Positions 39,448 through 51,186 of a DNA stretch of 64,000 bases are shown in pieces. The stretch covers positions 682,001 to 746,000 of the forward strand of contig NC_064234.1 of NCBI RefSeq assembly GCF_023101765.2, given 5' to 3'. Numbering within the stretch: position 1 is the first letter of the stretch; each line of letters opens with the position of its first letter. The position numbers and the translations under genes were made by a program. Source of the DNA: Spodoptera frugiperda (taxonomy: Eukaryota; Arthropoda; Insecta; Lepidoptera; Noctuidae). The notes beneath the pieces were generated by a model. It made no database searches. It had not been told where the DNA came from and saw nothing but the letters and a program-made list of their open reading frames with translations.

Positions 39448-41727
39448 CTAGACATTCAAGGTGATAGTTGGAAAATGAATATCTATTCAACGACTGTCTA
39501 TTATACAGTTTAACTGAGCATTTCAAATGTAAATTAGGATTATTTAAATGTGTGTCTTGACAAAGTGGCAGATATGAAAATATTGAGTATTGTATGAATA
39601 CTTAAATCAACTATGCTATAATGACATAACGTATAGGACAATAGTTTCAAGACGAACGAAGTTTAAAGTTTAATAAATACAGAAGTGATGAGTCTTGGTG
39701 GCAAAGTAGGTGATAAATCCGGTCTATATTTCCTTAAGATCAAAAATAAACATCGTCCAATGATACAAGATGTTAATTTCATTTCACTCTAGATAGTTTT
39801 CAAAGGTTTCTCGTTCACACAACGTGTGTAGCATTGCTCAGTAAAGCGGGTGATGTCGTCTAATGAGATGTGAGTTGTCAGTGTGTACACAACGCATTTG
39901 TATCTACAAGTTTCTCATGTCGGCACGACTTAGCGACGTAGCCAGATAAAATGAGCCTGTGCTCCGATTTATCTTAAAGAGGGATTACTTTAAAAGTGTC
40001 TTTTATAAGTAGTTTGTTGATGGTGGTTTACATTTCTACGGCAAAGTTTAAGTCCGTAAATGAATTATGAATCAAATGTAATTGGTTGTCTCCTTTGTGA
40101 AAGTTTTCATAACTAATCTAATATACTACACTCGATAGGGAAATGTATTTGCGAAATGTTTACTTCACTTTTCTTAATACTAAACCCAAAACACAGATGT
40201 TCGCATCTCACGCATTACCTTGATCATTTCGTGTACCAGAAAGAGCCTATTCTTCTTCCATCCAACTCGAAGTACTTACGTGATCTATCATGTTATTGCC
40301 ATATTTTTCGGGACCGAGGTCATTGTATTATTTTGGGGAAGAAATATGTGATGGAGAGGCCTAAGCTTGTTATGTAGCTTTCTACTTGGCTGTTAAGAAG
40401 ATTATCGCATCCATATTGAGAAGTTTTGAATCAAGACTGTTTAATACCTTCTCGGAAACCTGACAGGTTTGAAAAGGGTAGCCTTCATCTCTCACATGTC
40501 CTCTTAGCTGCATTTGTAATCCTGTGGTCTCTTTAATTGTGATTTATCTTCTTTTTTGCACCCATCTTTGTCAGTTTTTGGTATCAAGTCTTGTATTGAT
40601 TGCTTTAGTCTGAAGATTAGTGAAAATACTAGAAATATGCTTTTATTACTAAAGAACAGGTTTTATACTGCAGCAAAAAAAGGACGAATCCTATACATAC
40701 GTATTATAATTTAAAAATAAAGTAGCTTTTCCAGTAACTGTCTCATTCTAGTGTATTAAATTAAAAATAATACTTGCCATATTTCAATACTTCTAAAAAT
40801 GTCCTCTGTATGAATATCAGTAGGATTTACCAGTAAACTCTTTCTGTCATTTGCAGTGCTTGTTAGATTTGGGTCAATAAGCATAAAGCTTCACGTGACT
40901 ACCGAGGGTAGTATCTGACACATCTGCCTATTGGGAAACGTGACTAACTGATACTAGTGGATTACTATCGTTGTTGTTTGAAAACTTGTTATGTTTTTAT
41001 TACTAGGAGGCAGAATACTAGAATATAGGTACTTGTCGTTTGGTTAGATCGTCAGAATACAACGATTAATGGATACGGTTCTGATATAATTATTTAATCT
41101 TTAAAATCCATCATTTTAAAGGTAGTTCTAATTTAGCTTGAGCTCTTTTAAAATACGATTTGATAGTTTCTTCAATATTATACCTACATTTAATTTAAAA
41201 CAATAATAGACATTCCCCTCACGACTTTGACGTCATCCCCTTCTTTATCTACTTCGCAAAACGCGACCAACTGGAAACCTAAATTGCCTAAAAATAAACT
41301 GACCGGGGATCCAGTGTTCTAGACCCAACCTAATCCAGCCAGAACAAACTAGATCTCCCTAGAAAAACAAAAAGTTTGATTAGATCCAACTACGAACTGC
41401 CTAAATGTAGTTCTTTACTGGTATGATCTCAACGTCACCTTGAGATCTGATCACCGATACAATGAACAATAAATTCATTGATCCATCAATGCTCGTATCA
41501 ATTTTCAATGATGTTTACACGAGAGAAAAGGTATTCGGAATCGATATTAATCTGTCGTTGCTGTATGTGATAAATTATTAATTGGTTTTAATGTTTTATC
41601 ATGTTGCTGCGGTTAAAAATCTGTCCGATTTATCTTGTACGACTAATCGTTACCGTAAATACTCGTATGCGATGGTTTTTTATCTATTCCATTTTCATGG
41701 TGCAGTATAGTAAAGGCACTATTATAC

Positions 41728-41915
41728 AACTAGCTTCTGCCAGCGGTTTCGCCCACATTCCCGAGGGATAAAAATGAGCACATGTGTTATTCCAAACCAT
41801 AATCTTCCCCTGTTCCTAATTTCAACTCGATTGCTTCGTTTGGACGTGATTGAGTAACAAACATACACATAAAACACAATCTCACAAACTTTCGCATTTC
41901 TAATATTAGTATAGA
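41728..41915 (-). repeat. Dispersed lepidopteran repeat (SINE/RTE-type tail), minus orientation
   Basis: Reads ACTAGCTTCTGCCAGCGG at one end and CTTTCGCATTTCTAATATTA at the other. In between are a gggataaaaa... motif and tgtgttattccaaaccataat. These are the hallmarks of a very common lepidopteran repeat. The related copy at 58252-58429 is in the opposite orientation. No coding capacity. Confidence 0.75.
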
Positions 41916-42200
41916 TTAAAAAATCTAATCCCTCGTATACGGTATTTGCCTGTTCAAACAAACAAAAATACACCGTCTTAAATCTTAATTTATCGTTTGA
42001 TAATTAAAGTAATGTGCGTACCTACACATACACATAATTAATTGAGAACTTGGTACGTGTGCGTGAACAATAATTTTGAACAAACATGTTTGGGCGTCCA
42101 TGATGAATTTGTCCGGCTATTAGCAGAATGTTTGCATAGAATCAAGTCAATCCCGCTTGTATTGCCGATTGACATAGGAATTTTAATTACCGGTAAACTA

Positions 42201-43460
42201 TGGCAACTTTACCGGGCCCTTGGCAACTTTACCATACTATAGGTATTCGGTATAAACTCATTTATCTAAAAATCTACCCACTAGAATTCTGTTTTGTAAT
42301 AGAAGTATTTTTTAGACATTAAAAGGAAATATTTACTATATTTTGCGTAGACGTAAGACTGCTATTATGCCAGTAATGGCCGTCACAATGTATGCGTGAA
42401 AATGAGCTAAAAGTTAGTAGTTCCTAAATTGTGCTCACAGAGCCTTAACTATTTGTCACAGGTGAGTGAAATTTTGATCTTGTATGTATAATATAGTTGG
42501 GATTACTGTTGTAATGTCAGCAATTGCTTTTTCTTTAATTTATTGATAAATAATCGCTTCGGTAATGTTGACACAGGTTAGGTAAAGTTGCCACGGCCTG
42601 CTTTGTGGCAACTTTGCCTACAGTTAGGGTTGGCAATAAATGTTTTTTTCTTGTTTGTGTGTATGTAACCATTTTCGAATACCTAAATTTCACAGCATAA
42701 TAGTGAATATCCTGGATGATAAGATATAATGTATTTAATAATACCTCTTGTTTTACAGCCAAAATGGCTCCCATAAAACAAAACCGCAGAAAACTCGGAG
42801 CTAGACACTATAAAAATTATACGGAAGTGATGTTATAATTAGCTATGGAGATAGTGAAGTCATAAAATTAAAAAGTCAAGGATTAAACATTATTTTGTAG
42901 CCTTTTTTACAATTTTAAACATAAATACTTAAAATTTTAGAACTTAATTTAGTTTAAAAGGGAATAATATTTATGTTAGAAATTTGTGCGTTTTTTTACT
43001 TTAGGTTTAAGGTTTATTAATTTTTTTTTTAAATATACATGTCATAAAAAAGTTCCTCCTTTTTTGACAACCCCGAGCGTAACAAATTATTTGTATGTAA
43101 ATTACGATGAAACCCGTGGCAACTTTCCCTAATGTCTGTGTAGCCGTTATCTTTATAGATTTCCTCATATTGTTTGCATTATAATACGAAGAGGTCCTAG
43201 ATGAAGCCCTCTGTACCTCAACAACTCTTTAATATGCAATACACGATGAATACGGCGCGTAGGTAAAGTTGCCAAAAATTTGGTATCTTTACCCATGTTG
43301 TTTTTCTTTACTACGGCTAAAATAAGTGTTTGTATATAATGACGATTACAGTAAAGTGAGCCAGATAGACTACAATTCTAAATATATAGTTTTGGTTTCT
43401 ATGCGTCTTATGGTTAAAAATATATTTCGTGTTTTGTTCTAAAATATGGTAAAGTTGCCA
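42201..43460. repeat. Array of GGTAAAGTTGCCA motifs in both orientations
   Basis: Seven near-identical 13-mers occur in 1.26 kb. TGGCAACTTTACC lies at 42201 and 42221, TGGCAACTTTGCC at 42605 and TGGCAACTTTCCC at 43117. The reverse form GGTAAAGTTGCCA lies at 42581, 43262 and 43448. Weaker relatives (ggtaatgttgaca at 42561, ggtatctttacc near 43282) are nearby. Inverted and direct spacing resembles repeated transposase-binding sites in a DNA transposon, and a pogo-like coding remnant lies inside the array. No terminal inverted repeat pair was identified. Confidence 0.7.
42764..42865 (+). pseudogene. Pogo-like transposase N-terminus remnant
   Basis: An ATG preceded by an acceptor-like ttgttttacag opens a frame encoding MAPIKQNRRKLGARHYKNYT, then a stop, then LAMEIVKS and another stop. 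The pattern of a basic start, YKNYT and a helix like LAMEIVKS resembles the beginning of the Psq-type helix-turn-helix in pogo/jerky-like DDE transposases. That family reading is from memory and rests on about 30 residues. No downstream DDE domain remains, so it is dead in any case. Confidence 0.4.
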
Positions 43461-44246
43461 TGTTTTACGGTACTTGTTTAGTTTTTAAGTATCTTTTTCT
43501 GCACCCGAAAAGTCCTTTTGTAAAATTGATAATTTAGGTACATATATTTTGATAAATAAGTGGCTGATTGACTTTCTCTTTTGTATCATTTGTTGTCTAT
43601 TTTGAAAACCACAGTTATACTGGCCTTTAAATCTGTTGTGGCGTTTTCACTGTAATTAATATTCATACCCTTAAATATTTGCCATTTCGACGAATCGACA
43701 GGAACGTAACAGTGATTTTTCATAATAAATGCAGAATGTTTATTGTTTACGCAACGTACAATCAACAAGTATTTTATAACTATTTAAGTATTAATCTGAC
43801 ATAGGATATGGAGGACTTTGGTCTTTTCTAGGGAACAGAAAGTAAAGTTCCCTAAGATCGGTAAAGGAGGATCCTCCGATCAGGCGAGTTGCCTGGTGGG
43901 CTTTCTGCCCCACAATTGTTCCTTGAATTTTCTATCTACTTATGTTCATTCACGTATAAACTTCACATGTGCGATGTGAATCTGTGACGTCATCCGTTGA
44001 TTTGTTCGTCGATCGTCTATGTGCGACTTCTGTCATCTGTCATATATCATCTGTCGCTTACTTTGTTCGTCAATGGATATCTTCCAGTTAATGATGATGA
44101 AGATGAAAATGACAGGGACAGTCCTGTAATAAATAACTATAAGAATAGAATTTGCCCTCCATCTTTACTGTCTACTTTATAAATAATTATTTTATAATTT
44201 TAATAAATTAATATATATTCTAAACAGTGTATCTCTTCTATTACAG

Positions 44247-44415
44247 GTCTAAAGTACCTGCATTCAGCGCGTATTCTGCACCGAGACATCAAACCTGGGA
44301 ACTTATTGGTGAACAGTAATTGCGTGCTGAAGATATGCGACTTCGGGCTGGCGAGGGTCGAGGAGCCAGATGCCAGCAAAAATATGACACAGGAAGTTGT
44401 TACACAGTATTACAG
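44247..44415 (+). CDS. nmo: nemo/NLK exon: catalytic loop, DFG and activation segment
   Basis: Encodes (G)LKYLHSARILHRDIKPGN, then LLVNSNCVLKICDFGLARVE, then EPDASKNMTQEVVTQYY and two bases of Arg. HRDIKPGN holds the catalytic Asp and Mg-binding Asn, and CDFG the Mg-binding Asp. The activation lip is TQE rather than the TXY of classical MAP kinases, which is characteristic of NLK. Every catalytic residue is intact. The acceptor is attacag. The donor is gtatgt, splitting the Arg codon of YYRAPE between this exon and 48240-48366. Confidence 0.98.
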
Positions 44416-47400
44416 GTATGTTCAATGAAAAAAATAGTTTAGATGTATAGAACAGTACCTACTAGAATTGGCGTTTCTGTTTGGTTTTTTTTTGAAGAAT
44501 ATTTTATTAAAGCTGTTCATCTGCAGCTTTGCCCTAATGTAATTTATAAGTCCTAGTGTTCTAGGGATGTCGTAAATTCACGAGAACTAAAATTTCCATT
44601 GGTGGAATAAAGTTTCAAATTGGTCCGTTACTTTTAGAGCCTAGCTTATTTAATACAAACAGAAAAATAATGAGATCTTTTATTTTTATAATATTACAAG
44701 GCACAGGCTACAATTAAAAACACTCATCAAAACCTCACAAGAGACGGTATCTCATTAAAATTACGAATGTTAAAGAAATTAGTTTCTCTTTTTGTCCTTA
44801 AACCAATTTAATGGCCAAAGAACTAACTACGGAACATTAAAAATTCGCAGACACATAAATTACCTCGACTTTGGGGTTCTGTGAGTGTGAAAGTACTTGG
44901 TAATTTCAATTAAGTTTCCCGGATGCTATCCAGACTACTTGACTAATTAGTTTCATCTAATAACACATAGTCGGGATCAAAATTACTTAAATACGTTTTG
45001 AGTTCTATTTTGTTAGAACATCATAATGGTATACGGTATAATCAGGTATTTTAACTAATATCAAATTAATTGAACCAGTAATCGCCGTTTTCGCCAACCA
45101 ATCCTTACGCGGCGATGAAAACTTCGGTTGGTGATGAAGTTACTTAGCGTGATGAAGCATCTAAAGTAATCTCTTACTTCTACTATTAGATGTTACTTAT
45201 ATATTGATGTGTTAAGTGTGTCATTTTTATTAGAAATTGGTGATAACGGACATAACTGGGTTTTTGGTAACTAAATCGTCCTGATGTGATATCTCTCTGT
45301 CAACAAAGCTGGCGAACTGGAATATGGTCCTTAAAATAAGACACTTAGCAAGCAGGAATACCAATCAAAAATATCCGATTCCATTGTTGAGCAGAACCAA
45401 GTACAATTGGACATTCAGACTGTCGAAATTCTTAGTTATCCCACGAATTTTGGAAATATGCCAAGCATACGAAAATAGCATCACCTTACACATAAAGACC
45501 TCAAGTACCACCTGAATAGTATACTAAAATTAATGTTTAATCTATTTTTCGTACTTTTTTGTGTAAAGACCTTAAGTATTGTTTCAAGAACTCCTCTCGC
45601 CTGTGATAAGGATTTGTCATAGTACAGGCAAATAACTTTGTAACAGCTATTGTATGGAATTAGATTTAATTTATTTATGAAGATCATTTCATTCTGAATA
45701 AAGATTATTGTTTTAATTTATTCGTAAAACGTAACTTGAGTAAGGTTGCATTGCTAATATTTGGAATAGGCGAGTGTGAGCAAGAGTCAGTGTCATTAGT
45801 ACACTTCTGTCTCGGCCGTGACGTGGAATGGGGACAATATTCAGGGTTACCTACATAATTATTTGTGTATTTTTTTATATTTTTACTTTTCAAGTTCATT
45901 TGTGTGAAGTTTGCATTGGAGTAAAAGTTTTACTTACTTAGTTTATGGCGTATTGTCCTAGTCTGGTGTTTTCTCTTTGTCGTGAGTGCGTTGAATAAAT
46001 ACTCGTACGTAGATATCCAGATGTTTTCAGTTACTGTACGAACTGTGCAGGTAAAACTGCAAATATGGTCCACAATTAAATTAGTTTGGTAATAAAACAA
46101 GTTCCCTCTCACGAAAGTTCTAAGTACTTTTCAAGTATGGTCCTTTTTCGTCTTATCACCTCTTTTACCGTTAAGCACACGAGTTGAATCTCACTTAAAA
46201 TAAAACGTCAAACACGTTAATAAAAGCATCTCGACGAGTTTCTCCTTCTAAGTAATATTATTATTCTTTTCCAGCATCTTTTATTTGTTGAAATACATTA
46301 AATCGTCCGAGATTAAGTAGTGCGTTTGTAGATAAATAAGGAAAATCCGCAAAGAATAGGTATTTTTAATATCATCTACCTATTCGTGACTTATTATTTC
46401 TTGGAAATAATATAATATGTATCTGTCTACGAGAGAAAATACTAAAGTTCACTTGTAATCGTATTATGGGATCAAAACGGATTTAAAACTTAAAATCATT
46501 TGGGATATCTAAAAGGCAAACTCATGTGTATTTGCGAAGGATCCTGATACATTCTGTTGGTTTAGGACACAATTTTCTTGGAACTATAAAGTGCCGTATA
46601 ATAAATATTGTATAGCACGTATTTTATCTGAAAATAAACTTTGTATTTTATTTGTTTCGAATAGCCGCCACCGATTGGTTCGGCGCTATTCTCGCCAAGT
46701 GTTTGCAACGTGCGGCGAACCGTTTCGTTGGTGTTGAATGAATAAAAAGTGAATGAATGAGTGACCTGTGCTCTGTTGACCGCAGTTTTGAAAGTAGGAC
46801 GCCGCGCTAACCGCGTTTCTGTCCAAAACATCAGTACGCGGCGGTTTTGTCAAAATAGTTCGCTTGCATTTTGCCGGCTTTAGTTTCCGAGCTCCCCTTC
46901 ATTGCACATTTTCTACATTCACAGAATACCCATCATATTGTCTCTAACGCAAAAGGTACGCACATATGACCTTGTCGTCTAAATGAATACCCTGTGGAAT
47001 CTCCCCATGTTGTGTTTTGTTTCGTTCGAGCTTATCAAACGAATGCGGTCTCCCATGCAAATGAACACAAACCAAATATACTGAAATATGTAAATTGCTA
47101 TACATCCAACATCTTTTATACACGTACAGTTTGTTTGTCACGTTTCAGGATTAAATTTTAAATTGGAAATTGTTTAGGTATATTGAAAGCGCATGTTGTT
47201 GGCACGTAAACAAATAAAGTATTTGGTTCAACCAGTTGGTTATATTCTCGATGAATGTGGTTTTCTTGTAAAATTGTCCCCTTTATTACCGTGCTAGTAG
47301 CTTGTAACAAAGTTACGGCGACACGTCCATGTGCCCAGGGGATTTCTTTGCAGCGTCAGCTTACCAACTAGAATCGTAGAGAACACTCCTATTTTCCTAG

Positions 47401-48239
47401 ACTAGGTTGATTATACTTTATAATCTTATTCCCAGTAACTTAAAAGGTTTTTGATGTATGTTACAAATGAATCTCCATTAAATATATGTTCAGATTTTAA
47501 TTATCCAAGCGCAAATACGAATCTATTCGTAATTAAGAATCGTAAGTCAATATATCTCAAAAATATTTAATTGACAAACAGGATTTAACGCGAGTTTTCA
47601 AAGCAAACAGAAATAAAATCTCCCTTTTTATTAGTTAATGTGTTATATTAGACTTTATTCAAAATATTCTTAGAAGTTATTTTGGTTTGTACCGAAATAT
47701 GGTGCCACGAATAGAAGGGGCACGGGGTCAGGCAGCTGTTCCTAGAAATGAATACCTAATCTATAGTTTCATATACAAAATTAAACATAGAGTTTAATAG
47801 TAATTATAAGCGAACACTAAGAATAGCTTGGTTTAAGTTTTAAAGAAAAATATTTATCGTGTTGATCTGTATACTTTTCCATTAAGAACAGAATAATCAT
47901 TAATGTGGATTAAGATAAAGAAATGTATTAAAATCAAGGGATTCAGCGAAATACGGAACAATTGATTACTTGTAACGCTTATTTCCTCGGTAGGTAACTT
48001 TTGGGGTTTGCCGCTATCTGAGATCAACTTGAACCTGTCATATTGCGATTTACATCTGCCAAGCGTAGAGATTAGAGCAAACCCCTCGTATGTAAAGGAT
48101 GCCCATTGTCCATAGTCCAGCAGTGGACCGTCGTTGATCAATATTTTGGTTACAATATGAACTCACAAACAGGTTCATAGCAATTCACTGGTTTTAATTA
48201 AGATAATAGTGGTTAATAAAGAAATGTTGTAAATTGCAG
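44416..48239 (+). other. nmo: nemo intron (3.8 kb)
   Basis: Donor gtatgt, acceptor aaattgcag. No exon or bounded mobile element is seen in it. The last 18 bases before the exon are duplicated downstream (see 48369-48551). Confidence 0.8.
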
Positions 48240-48366
48240 AGCACCGGAGATCCTGATGGGCGCGAACCACTACACAGCGGCGGTGGACGTCTGGTCCGTC
48301 GGCTGTATATTCGGGGAGCTGCTCGGCAGGAGGATCCTGTTCCAAGCGCAGAGTCCTGTACAACAG
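48240..48366 (+). CDS. nmo: nemo/NLK exon: APE motif and alphaF
   Basis: The first base completes Arg, then the exon reads APEILMGANHYTAAVDVWSV, GCIFGELLGRRILFQAQ and SPVQQ. It covers the APE motif closing the activation segment, the DVWSVGCIFGEL alphaF helix with its invariant Asp, and the FQAQSPVQQ segment typical of NLK. The exon ends at a codon boundary with donor gtaaat. A decayed tandem copy of this exon lies directly downstream. This upstream copy is the intact one, with no frame errors. Confidence 0.97.
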
Positions 48367-48368
48367 GT

Positions 48369-48551
48369 AAATGTTGTAAATTGCAGAGCACCGGAGATAC
48401 CTGATGGGCGCGAACCACCTACACAGCGGTGGTGGACGTCAGGGGCCGACTCCGGTTCTCGAGTCAGAAATTTCTGTTAATCTTCGGCCGTAGGTTATAT
48501 TGATTTACTAATAGAATTACTTGAAATAACGTTTTCCTGTACAACAGGTAA
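48369..48551 (+). pseudogene. nmo: Decayed tandem copy of nemo APE/alphaF exon
   Basis: Bases 48369-48398 repeat 48222-48251 perfectly, including the splice acceptor ttgcag. Similarity continues to about 48440 with two one-base insertions and one obvious substitution. The middle is unrelated or heavily diverged. The exon end with its donor, TCCTGTACAACAGGTAA, reappears at 48535-48551. Spliced after the true exon, it reads a TGA within six codons. Used instead of the true exon, it frameshifts and stops at TAA 48478. It therefore cannot encode kinase. It may be a real partial duplication or an assembly artefact. Confidence 0.85.
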
Positions 48552-49770
48552 TTGTTTACTTATCTTCTTTTCATTCGTTCATTTTTGTTCACGATAGTTC
48601 GCAATAAATAGAATTGTTTAATATGTTATCGGCTTACTCACGTACTGTTTTGACGAGGAACTCGACTAGTTTCAAGCCATGCTAGAGGCTCATATTCATG
48701 AGCAGCATTCCGCGACACACACGAAACTCGTCGTGACACTACGCTTACGTTGTATTTCGCTCGAAAGGCCATTAACGAACCTGTAGCAATCTGCTCGAAC
48801 GAAACTTCGTTTTTCGTTGAATTAGAGTAGGCCCCCCTGTTTAAGCAACGAAATGGAACGACTCGACTGGATTTATACCACCAAAGGTCGCCGCATTTGA
48901 TTGCTTTCTAGCGAATGTTGAACGCTTGGTTTCTCTTTCTTTCTCTATCGGAAGTTTTAAGAGTAACCACGAGAATTCGCACTTGCGATTGGTATAGATA
49001 AGGGACGTAAACATCTATAATTCCGTGAATTTTTTTCCTTGATTGTTAATAATTTTGGTTTCTTTCACCTCTAAAAATAATCCTCCTGAAATATGTAAGT
49101 ACAAAAACCACCGACAATCTCTTCAAAGAAAGATACAAAATGATTTCAATACCATTAATATTACTTAAAATTTAAGTTAATCACTGTTTTCATTTAACTG
49201 AGTGAAATAAAAGAAATAACTTTCCGAGAAAAGGATTTATTTAAGACTTACCCAATGCCAGCACGTGATTCTTTCAATGTTATTCACGTTTTAGCGAAGT
49301 AACACCAGCTATGGGGTTTCTTTGACTTACTTGTAAACAATCAAACTACGGGCTTACTTCTTAAATAAACGTAAGAGTTATGAAATAAAAGCCGTACTGG
49401 GAATTTCTTATTTACACCTTAACTTTCTTAACTTCCATTTGTTTTGATTCAGGATACGGCTTTAATAATTGCCAAATAAATAAATAAAATAAATGTTGTA
49501 TTATTACGAAACTACAACGACATAGAGAAATATAATGCTTCTCATTCTTCTTCTTGCCTTTTTTTATACTGGACTGTGGGTCTATGGTGTAAGATCGTGC
49601 TGCTGTTCAATGTCAATCTCTATTAAATGTGTAATTCCTAAATCGGATGGTCGTCTAAGAATAGACGAATAGTGACAAATATCTTCTATTCTGCGTGTCA
49701 TCACACTCCTTCTATGAGTGAAATATTCTGCTTATACCTTTATTAAAACACTGTATTTGTAAAATTTCAG
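48552..49770 (+). other. nmo: nemo intron remainder (1.2 kb)
   Basis: Follows the pseudo-exon and ends with acceptor aaaatttcag. AT-rich, with a short AAATA-type simple repeat near 49477-49495. No gene or clear element. Confidence 0.8.
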
Positions 49771-49941
49771 CTGGAGTTGATCACAGAGCTTCTCGGCACG
49801 CCGTCCCTTGAGGACATGCGGCACGCGTGCGCGGGCGCGCGGGCCCACATGTTGCGGCGCGCGCCGCGCCCGCCCGCGCTCGCCGCGCTCTACACGCTGT
49901 CTGTGCAGGCCACGCACGAGGCCGTGCATCTACTCGCACAG
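49771..49941 (+). CDS. nmo: nemo/NLK exon: C-lobe MAPK-type segment
   Basis: Exactly 57 codons: LELITELLGTPSLEDMRHAC, then AGARAHMLRRAPRPPALAAL, then YTLSVQATHEAVHLLAQ. LLGTPS is the MAPK/CDK C-lobe signature before alphaG, and YTLS-ATHEAVHLL is NLK-specific. Acceptor ttttcag, donor gtaact. The exon is extremely GC-rich at third positions compared with its AT-rich surroundings, with runs of GCG/CGC around AGARAH and RRAPRPP. Alanines replace residues usual in fly Nemo at several surface positions (ALAAL for SFSVL, from memory). Confidence 0.97.
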
Positions 49942-50620
49942 GTAACTATTCTTTCTGACATTCTAGAACTAGTCTAAAGGTCGATTTACATCAAACGAAC
50001 ATAGAGCTAGAGCTAGAACAAGAGCATTCTTTCGTAATCTTTCAGTGTAAACGAAAGCTAGAGGTATCGATTTACATCAAACGAACATAGAGCTAGAGCT
50101 AGAACACTAAAACGCGCGGCGTGGCGCGAGCACATCCGAACACGCTAGAACGCTCTAAGCAACTGTTCGCGTGCTCTTGCGCCGTTTACATCAAGCGAGC
50201 AAGCATTCTTAGAATATTCCATAGAATCTTTGCGAACGCACTAAGAACAACGAAAGAATGCTCTACGCCTGTTTACACTAGAAGAATTAGCTGTAGTGGG
50301 GATAGAATGAGCATTCGCTCGTTTGATGTAAATCGACCTTAAGAAAGTGTACACTACGTAAGTAGAACAGAGTTGGACACCCAGTTAAGAATTTATCATA
50401 CTAGCTGCTTGGCGACTGTGTGGCAGCTCAGATGCGTAACGAATGCTACATCTTCGCTGCGTAGCCGTGTTCGTTGTACGCTCGTAACTTGTTACTTGCG
50501 CGGGCGCTATATGTTACGAGCGTACAAAGAGAGCTATGATAAAGCCCTTTAGATTAAGCTACTCCAAAATGAACAAATTATTTTTGTGTATTTTCAACAT
50601 TGCATGTATGACCTCCACAG
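49942..50620 (+). other. nmo: nemo intron (0.7 kb) carrying a MITE
   Basis: Donor gtaact, acceptor ctccacag. More than half is the element at 49978-50339, whose left end lies only 36 bases inside the donor. The remainder shows no feature. Confidence 0.85.
49978..50339. mobile_element. MITE with 21-bp terminal inverted repeats
   Basis: AGGTCGATTTACATCAAACGA (49978-49998) is matched exactly by its reverse complement at 50319-50339. TAA flanks both ends (49975-49977 and 50340-50342), consistent with a three-base TWA target duplication as in PIF/Harbinger elements. Inside, a block starting tcgatttacatcaaacgaac is directly repeated (about 49981-50019 and 50068-50106). There is no transposase, so it is non-autonomous. 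Superfamily assignment rests only on the duplicated TAA. Confidence 0.85.
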
Positions 50621-50840
50621 ATGCTGGTATTCGACCCGATGAAGCGTATATCGGTAGTGGACGCGCTGGCGCACCCGTACCTGGAGGAAGGCCGGCTCCG
50701 CTACCACTCGTGCATGTGCAAGTGCTGCTACAGCGCGCCCCCGGCCGCGCGCCACTACTCGCCCGACCTGGAGCCCGCCGCGCCGCACGCCTTCCACGAC
50801 GCCTGGGAACGCAAGCTTACCTCCGTGCACCAGGTCAAAG
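50621..50840 (+). CDS. nmo: nemo/NLK exon: end of kinase domain and Cys-rich tail
   Basis: Encodes MLVFDPMKRISVVDALAHPY, LEEGRLRYHSCMCKCCYSA, PPAARHYSPDLEPAAPHAFH and DAWERKLTSVHQVK plus one base. MLVFDPxKRIS with DALAHPYL closes the kinase fold. CMCKCC is the NLK-specific cysteine cluster of the C-terminal extension. The linker after it (SAPPAARHYSPDLEPAAPHA) is the most diverged part relative to fly Nemo. Acceptor cctccacag. The donor gtacca is weak, but the phase joins cleanly to 51187 (G+AG gives Glu). Confidence 0.97.
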
Positions 50841-51186
50841 GTACCACAGGCCCATCAATTGTCATACGTAATATGCTGCTGTTCTTGTCTTGGAGATCTA
50901 GAAAGAAAACGTGTAATTGATAAGAAATACTTATTTTGTATGGTACCCCCTTAACATACGACGCGTATTGGAAGCGTATTGATTTTAAAATAGATGTTGT
51001 TTTTTTATTGCTGACACACTACACGTGTCTTAGAACTCAGTTAGACGACGCGAAAATGATCACGCGATCTTCGCCTTGCCTAACTGGTTGGGCGATATAT
51101 TTTTCGTGAGCAAAATAACATAATAATTTGAACCCCACAGGCAACACCAAAACCCCTTCTAATTGCACCACAAACAAATGTTTCAG
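50841..51186 (+). other. nmo: nemo intron (346 bp)
   Basis: Short intron with donor gtacca and acceptor tgtttcag. Nothing else is seen in it. Confidence 0.85.

Larger units (their letters stand above)
30040..44246 (+). other. nmo: nemo intron (14.2 kb) rich in mobile DNA
   Basis: Donor gtaagt, acceptor ttacag. It carries a Helitron 5' fragment, a non-LTR retrotransposon copy, a SINE/RTE-like tail and the GGTAAAGTTGCCA array, each listed separately. The stretches 33000-35150 and 35400-41700 show no gene or bounded repeat that I can support, apart from a GC-rich block at 35200-35385 and a short coding-like frame at 39193-39447. Confidence 0.8.

Noticed and set aside
43866..43877. GGAGGATCCTCC palindrome with flanking ATCGG/CCGAT
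   Set aside because: Twelve bases with an interrupted extension is short; no repeat ends, and no link to the nearby 13-mer array could be shown.
48256..48480. 74-codon + frame spanning the duplicated nemo exon as a separate protein
   Set aside because: It merely reads from the true exon through the intron into the frameshifted copy; splice sites explain it better.
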